In this document: positions 61,393 through 64,000 of the stretch, in pieces
Layout of the letters: every line of letters starts with the position of its first letter
How positions within the stretch are numbered: the first letter of the stretch is position 1
Source of the DNA: Bacteroidota bacterium
GTDB lineage: Bacteria > Bacteroidota > Bacteroidia > Bacteroidales > UBA10428
DNA: 64,000 bases
Reading direction: 5' to 3'
NCBI GenBank assembly: GCA_016699695.1
Contig: CP065006.1
Coordinates: forward strand, 930,001 to 994,000
Program-made: the position numbers and the translations under genes
The notes under the pieces: model-generated
Told to the model about the DNA's origin: nothing
Databases searched by the model: none
What the model saw: the letters and a program-made list of their open reading frames with translations, nothing else

Positions 61393-61935
61393 ATGATTGT
61401 TGCAAGAGAAAAACGTAAGAAGAATGTAGCCGAATATGTGCTTTATATGTGGCAGGTAGAAGATACCATCCGTGCATTCAACTTTAATATCAACACACTC
61501 GAAGAAAGGCTCCTTTCGCAGTTCAAACAACCCCCCCATGTGATGGATGAGATTCGCGACTGGTATACCAATCTTATACTGGCCATGCACGAAGAAGGTA
61601 TCACACAAAGCGGGCATCTGCAAATTGTAAAAAGCTTGATTGACGAGATGTATCAGCTGCACCATCGATTGATGGAAACCATGATCGATCCTGGGTACAT
61701 TCATACTTATAAGCTTGCCAAAGAGAATATAAACTCTTTCCGCACCAAGCTTGGTAAATCTGAATCGAACGAGATTGAACTCTGCTTTTTTGCATTGTAT
61801 GGATTGTTATTATTGCGATTGAAAAAGAAAGAAGTTACCGAGGAAACATTGAAGGCCATGAATACTTTTAGCACCCTGCTTAGCCATCTGTCGGCTTCTT
61901 TTAAGAAAATGGAAGAAGGGAAAATTGAAATTTAA
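61393..61935 (+). CDS. DUF4924-family protein
   Basis: 180 residues, all-helical, soluble, with no signal peptide. The pattern EKRKKNVAEYVLYMWQVEDT at the start, LHHRLMETMIDPGYIHTYKL and FFALYGLLLLRLKKKEVTEE match the Bacteroidota-specific DUF4924, whose function is unknown. It follows the S4-domain gene by 5 bp, so they are probably co-transcribed. Confidence 0.8.
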   Translation: MIVAREKRKKNVAEYVLYMWQVEDTIRAFNFNINTLEERLLSQFKQPPHVMDEIRDWYTNLILAMHEEGITQSGHLQIVKSLIDEMYQLHHRLMETMIDPGYIHTYKLAKENINSFRTKLGKSESNEIELCFFALYGLLLLRLKKKEVTEETLKAMNTFSTLLSHLSASFKKMEEGKIEI

Positions 61936-62013
61936 TATGAGTGCAATTGTTCATCAGGTTACTTTCTAACTGGTTTTTTGTAGATTTACCGGCAATCGCT
62001 AACACAAATACCA

Positions 62014-63921
62014 ATGGAAAATACAACAAAAGCTTCCGTCTTCAATACAAAAAAAGGCTTTCTGCATAAATTCAAAATGCCTGCAAAGATTAGTTTTATT
62101 GCATTAGGAATTCTTTCCACTGCCTGGTTCTTGTTTCGGGTTATTCCAAAACCTCAGCGAGCCAGCTATCCGTGCATGCAGGCTGCGGCACCCTGGGCTT
62201 CGGCTTTTGTGGTATATCTTCTAAGCATTACAGGTTCAGCCTTCTTTTTTAAAAAGTCGTTTGCAGCCCTGCAACAAAGAAAACTCGGCTGGGCACTCTT
62301 ATTTCTGCCAGCTATGCTTTCTTTTAGTTTGTTGGCCATTTATAAAAATCCCGAAGTTGTTAAAGCGGCCGACATTATTGGCTACTCCGAAATTGTGTTT
62401 CCGGCTTCACCCATTGGAGAAGGTAAGGGCAAAAACCCCGGCAGGGTAGTTTGGGTGCATAACCCTCATGCTACCAATGCTAACATGACCAATGTGGAAG
62501 GGGACTATTGGTATATGGACAAAAACTCCAATGAAGATACTATCAAAAAAATGCTTGACCTTGCTGTAATCAACCTGCTCGGGGAAACTACGGTGACCAA
62601 TGCATGGAACGAACTATTCAAGCATTACAACAACCAGATTGGCAAAGGGAATGTGGGATATACCGCTGGCGAAAAAATTGCCATTAAAATAAATCTTACC
62701 AACTCATGTTGTGGAATGTGGGATACCGAAAAGATCGAAGACAAAGAAAGGATGGATGCTACCCCTCAATTGGTAAATGCATTGTTAAAGACACTTGTCG
62801 AAGATTTAGGAATTGCCGAATCGAACATCTGGTGCGGAGATAATTACAGGCTTTTCCGCAATGAGTATTGGGATAAATGCCACACCAGCTTTCCGGATGT
62901 ACATTATGTTGATGGTCATGGTATGAATGACCGCGAACAAACAGTACTTTCAAGTTCCAATGTGATGGTTTTCAGTGATGGGGAATATAGTTCAAAACTC
63001 CCGCAACATTACCTCAATGCCGCTTATTTTATTAATATTGCCTGCCTTAAATCACATGATCAGACTGGTATTAGTCTGTGTGCCAAAAACCACCAGGGCT
63101 CAATCGTGCAACCCGGGGGCAATGCGTCCAACCAGTATGCCGAATTTATGCATTACAGCATGCCTCTCGAAAGCCCCGGTTATGGCAAATACCGCCATTT
63201 AGTAGATTATATGGGCCATAAGCAAACCGGCGGTAAAACACTTCTATACCTTATCGATGGCATTTGGGGTGGCGATAACTGGGCCGGCAACATTTTCAAG
63301 TGGCAAATGAGCCCTTTCAACAACGACTATCCTAATTCACTTTTCGTCTCTCAGGACCCTGTTGCCATTGAGGCCGTATGTTTTGACTTTCTGCTGGAAG
63401 AATACAAAGACCACCCCGATAACGATGTGAAATACCCCTATTACAATGGCGTAAACGATTACCTCCTGCAGGCTGCCGACGAGTCATACTGGCCTTCGAA
63501 CATTACCTACGACCCAGAAAATGATGGTGTAAAAATCGGGAGCCTTGGCGTGTATGAACATTGGAACAATGGCACCGATAAAGCTTACTCTGGGTCCGGT
63601 ATCGATTTTGTGAAAGTTCCGTTTGGCGCTCAATACCCCAATGGTCTGCCTAATAATCTAGCCAATCAATCACTTAAGGTCTATCCTAATCCATTCAGCG
63701 ATGTGCTAACTATTCCTACCCAAAATGGCCAGGTATCGCAACAGCTTATGGTATACGATGCCATTGGTAAACTAATCTACCAACAACAGGTGAACCCAAA
63801 CAATGAAACTACCCAATGGTCGGGGACCGACAACCAGGGTAATCGCCTGGCAGTGGGTACTTACATTGTACAACTTCGCTCCAAAGGAGCCATCTATTCA
63901 ACCCAGGTGGTGCTTCAATAA
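62014..63921 (+). CDS. DUF362-domain protein with membrane helices and a type IX secretion sorting tail
   Basis: 635 residues. Three hydrophobic helices (about 27-43, 59-80, 91-111) are followed by an extracytoplasmic DUF362-like domain (about 140-540: EKIAIKINLTNSCCGMWDT, VNALLKTLVEDLGI, YFINIACLKSHDQTGISLCA, ALNH-like NHQGSIVQ, DPVAIEAVCFDFL). The end (about 560-635) is a type A C-terminal sorting domain (LKVYPNPFSDVLTIPTQNG, GTYIVQLRSKG). Sorting tails normally belong to cargo made with a cleavable signal peptide, so the multi-helix N-terminus is odd. The DUF362 function is unknown. Confidence 0.78.
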   Translation: MENTTKASVFNTKKGFLHKFKMPAKISFIALGILSTAWFLFRVIPKPQRASYPCMQAAAPWASAFVVYLLSITGSAFFFKKSFAALQQRKLGWALLFLPAMLSFSLLAIYKNPEVVKAADIIGYSEIVFPASPIGEGKGKNPGRVVWVHNPHATNANMTNVEGDYWYMDKNSNEDTIKKMLDLAVINLLGETTVTNAWNELFKHYNNQIGKGNVGYTAGEKIAIKINLTNSCCGMWDTEKIEDKERMDATPQLVNALLKTLVEDLGIAESNIWCGDNYRLFRNEYWDKCHTSFPDVHYVDGHGMNDREQTVLSSSNVMVFSDGEYSSKLPQHYLNAAYFINIACLKSHDQTGISLCAKNHQGSIVQPGGNASNQYAEFMHYSMPLESPGYGKYRHLVDYMGHKQTGGKTLLYLIDGIWGGDNWAGNIFKWQMSPFNNDYPNSLFVSQDPVAIEAVCFDFLLEEYKDHPDNDVKYPYYNGVNDYLLQAADESYWPSNITYDPENDGVKIGSLGVYEHWNNGTDKAYSGSGIDFVKVPFGAQYPNGLPNNLANQSLKVYPNPFSDVLTIPTQNGQVSQQLMVYDAIGKLIYQQQVNPNNETTQWSGTDNQGNRLAVGTYIVQLRSKGAIYSTQVVLQ

Positions 63922-63932
63922 CAAAGCTTCGA

Positions 63933-64000
63933 ATGAAACAAGAAATAATACTGACCGCAGTTGTAGTATTCATGATTCTTACAGGCTGCAAAGAAGAAGA
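63933..64000 (+). CDS. Lipoprotein, N-terminal fragment cut by window edge
   Basis: Only 22 codons are visible: a basic start, a hydrophobic stretch and the lipobox LTGC (MKQEIILTAVVVFMILTGCK), then acidic residues. It starts 11 bp after the DUF362 gene on the same strand and is likely co-transcribed with it. Function unknown. Confidence 0.6.
   Translation, partial: MKQEIILTAVVVFMILTGCKEE

Noticed and set aside
1..64000. tRNA or rRNA genes, CRISPR array, integrase or intact insertion sequence
   Set aside because: None recognised when reading the gaps; gaps over 300 bp hold repeats, promoters, terminators or a toxin relic only.

Overview
The window is chromosomal DNA from a member of the Bacteroidota, probably a free-living or environmental member of class Bacteroidia (Marinilabiliales-like) and not a gut Bacteroides. 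The evidence is type IX secretion and gliding genes (porU, a PorP/SprF-family gene, gldJ), an RprX/RprY two-component pair, families largely confined to the phylum (DUF6089, DUF4249, DUF4924, TonB receptors with a carboxypeptidase-like N-terminal domain), mostly weak Shine-Dalgarno sequences, and several upstream matches to the Bacteroidota -7 motif TAnnTTTG. Genes are dense on both strands. I see no rRNA, tRNA, CRISPR array, prophage structural gene, integrase or intact insertion sequence.

Layout. 1-5.3 kb: N-terminal part of porU (minus strand, cut by the window edge), then a PorP/SprF-family gene, gldJ and murF. 5.2-10.2 kb: a single-domain response regulator, a PMT/ArnT-like glycosyltransferase, an outer-membrane protein and an Omp85-family barrel. 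10.2-11.5 kb: a small AT-rich membrane-protein gene bracketed by two hairpins with identical stems, followed by about 0.9 kb of non-coding inverted repeats. 11.5-16.7 kb: a threonine operon (thrA, HAD phosphatase, thrC, thrH) with no recognisable GHMP homoserine kinase. 16.9-21.5 kb: fabD, two Hsp20 genes, YceI, pirin and an AraC-type regulator. 21.7-25 kb: a compact cassette resembling a phage lysis module (amidase plus three small membrane proteins) but with no phage around it, then an unknown exported protein. 25-29 kb: M3 peptidase and lnt. 29-33 kb: an ECF sigma factor with a putative anti-sigma factor and cell-surface genes. 33.3-36.6 kb: a TonB receptor / DUF4249 lipoprotein pair. 36.7-41.5 kb: gamma-carbonic anhydrase, hybrid histidine kinase, rprY and rprX.

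41.7-56.8 kb is core housekeeping: pth, rplY, prs, engB, manA, a DEDD exonuclease, an alpha/beta hydrolase, pdxJ, a CBS protein, nadK, two DUF6089 genes, uppS, bamA, two skp/ompH paralogues and murI. The nadK-to-murI run is an envelope-biogenesis cluster linking undecaprenyl lipid, outer-membrane protein assembly, periplasmic chaperones and D-glutamate supply. 56.8-64 kb: an exported superoxide-dismutase-like protein with altered active-site surroundings, hisS, a broken RelE/ParE-type toxin gene, gdhA, an S4-domain protein, DUF4924, a DUF362 protein carrying a type IX sorting tail, and the first codons of a lipoprotein.

The items most worth following up are the phage-free lysis-like cassette, the SOD-like protein that keeps all four metal ligands but lacks the usual gateway Tyr and active-site Gln, the ThrH-type threonine operon, the hairpin-bracketed small gene, and the DUF362 protein that has both membrane helices and a type IX tail. 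Functions are assigned from recognised motifs and family resemblance only; no database search was run.
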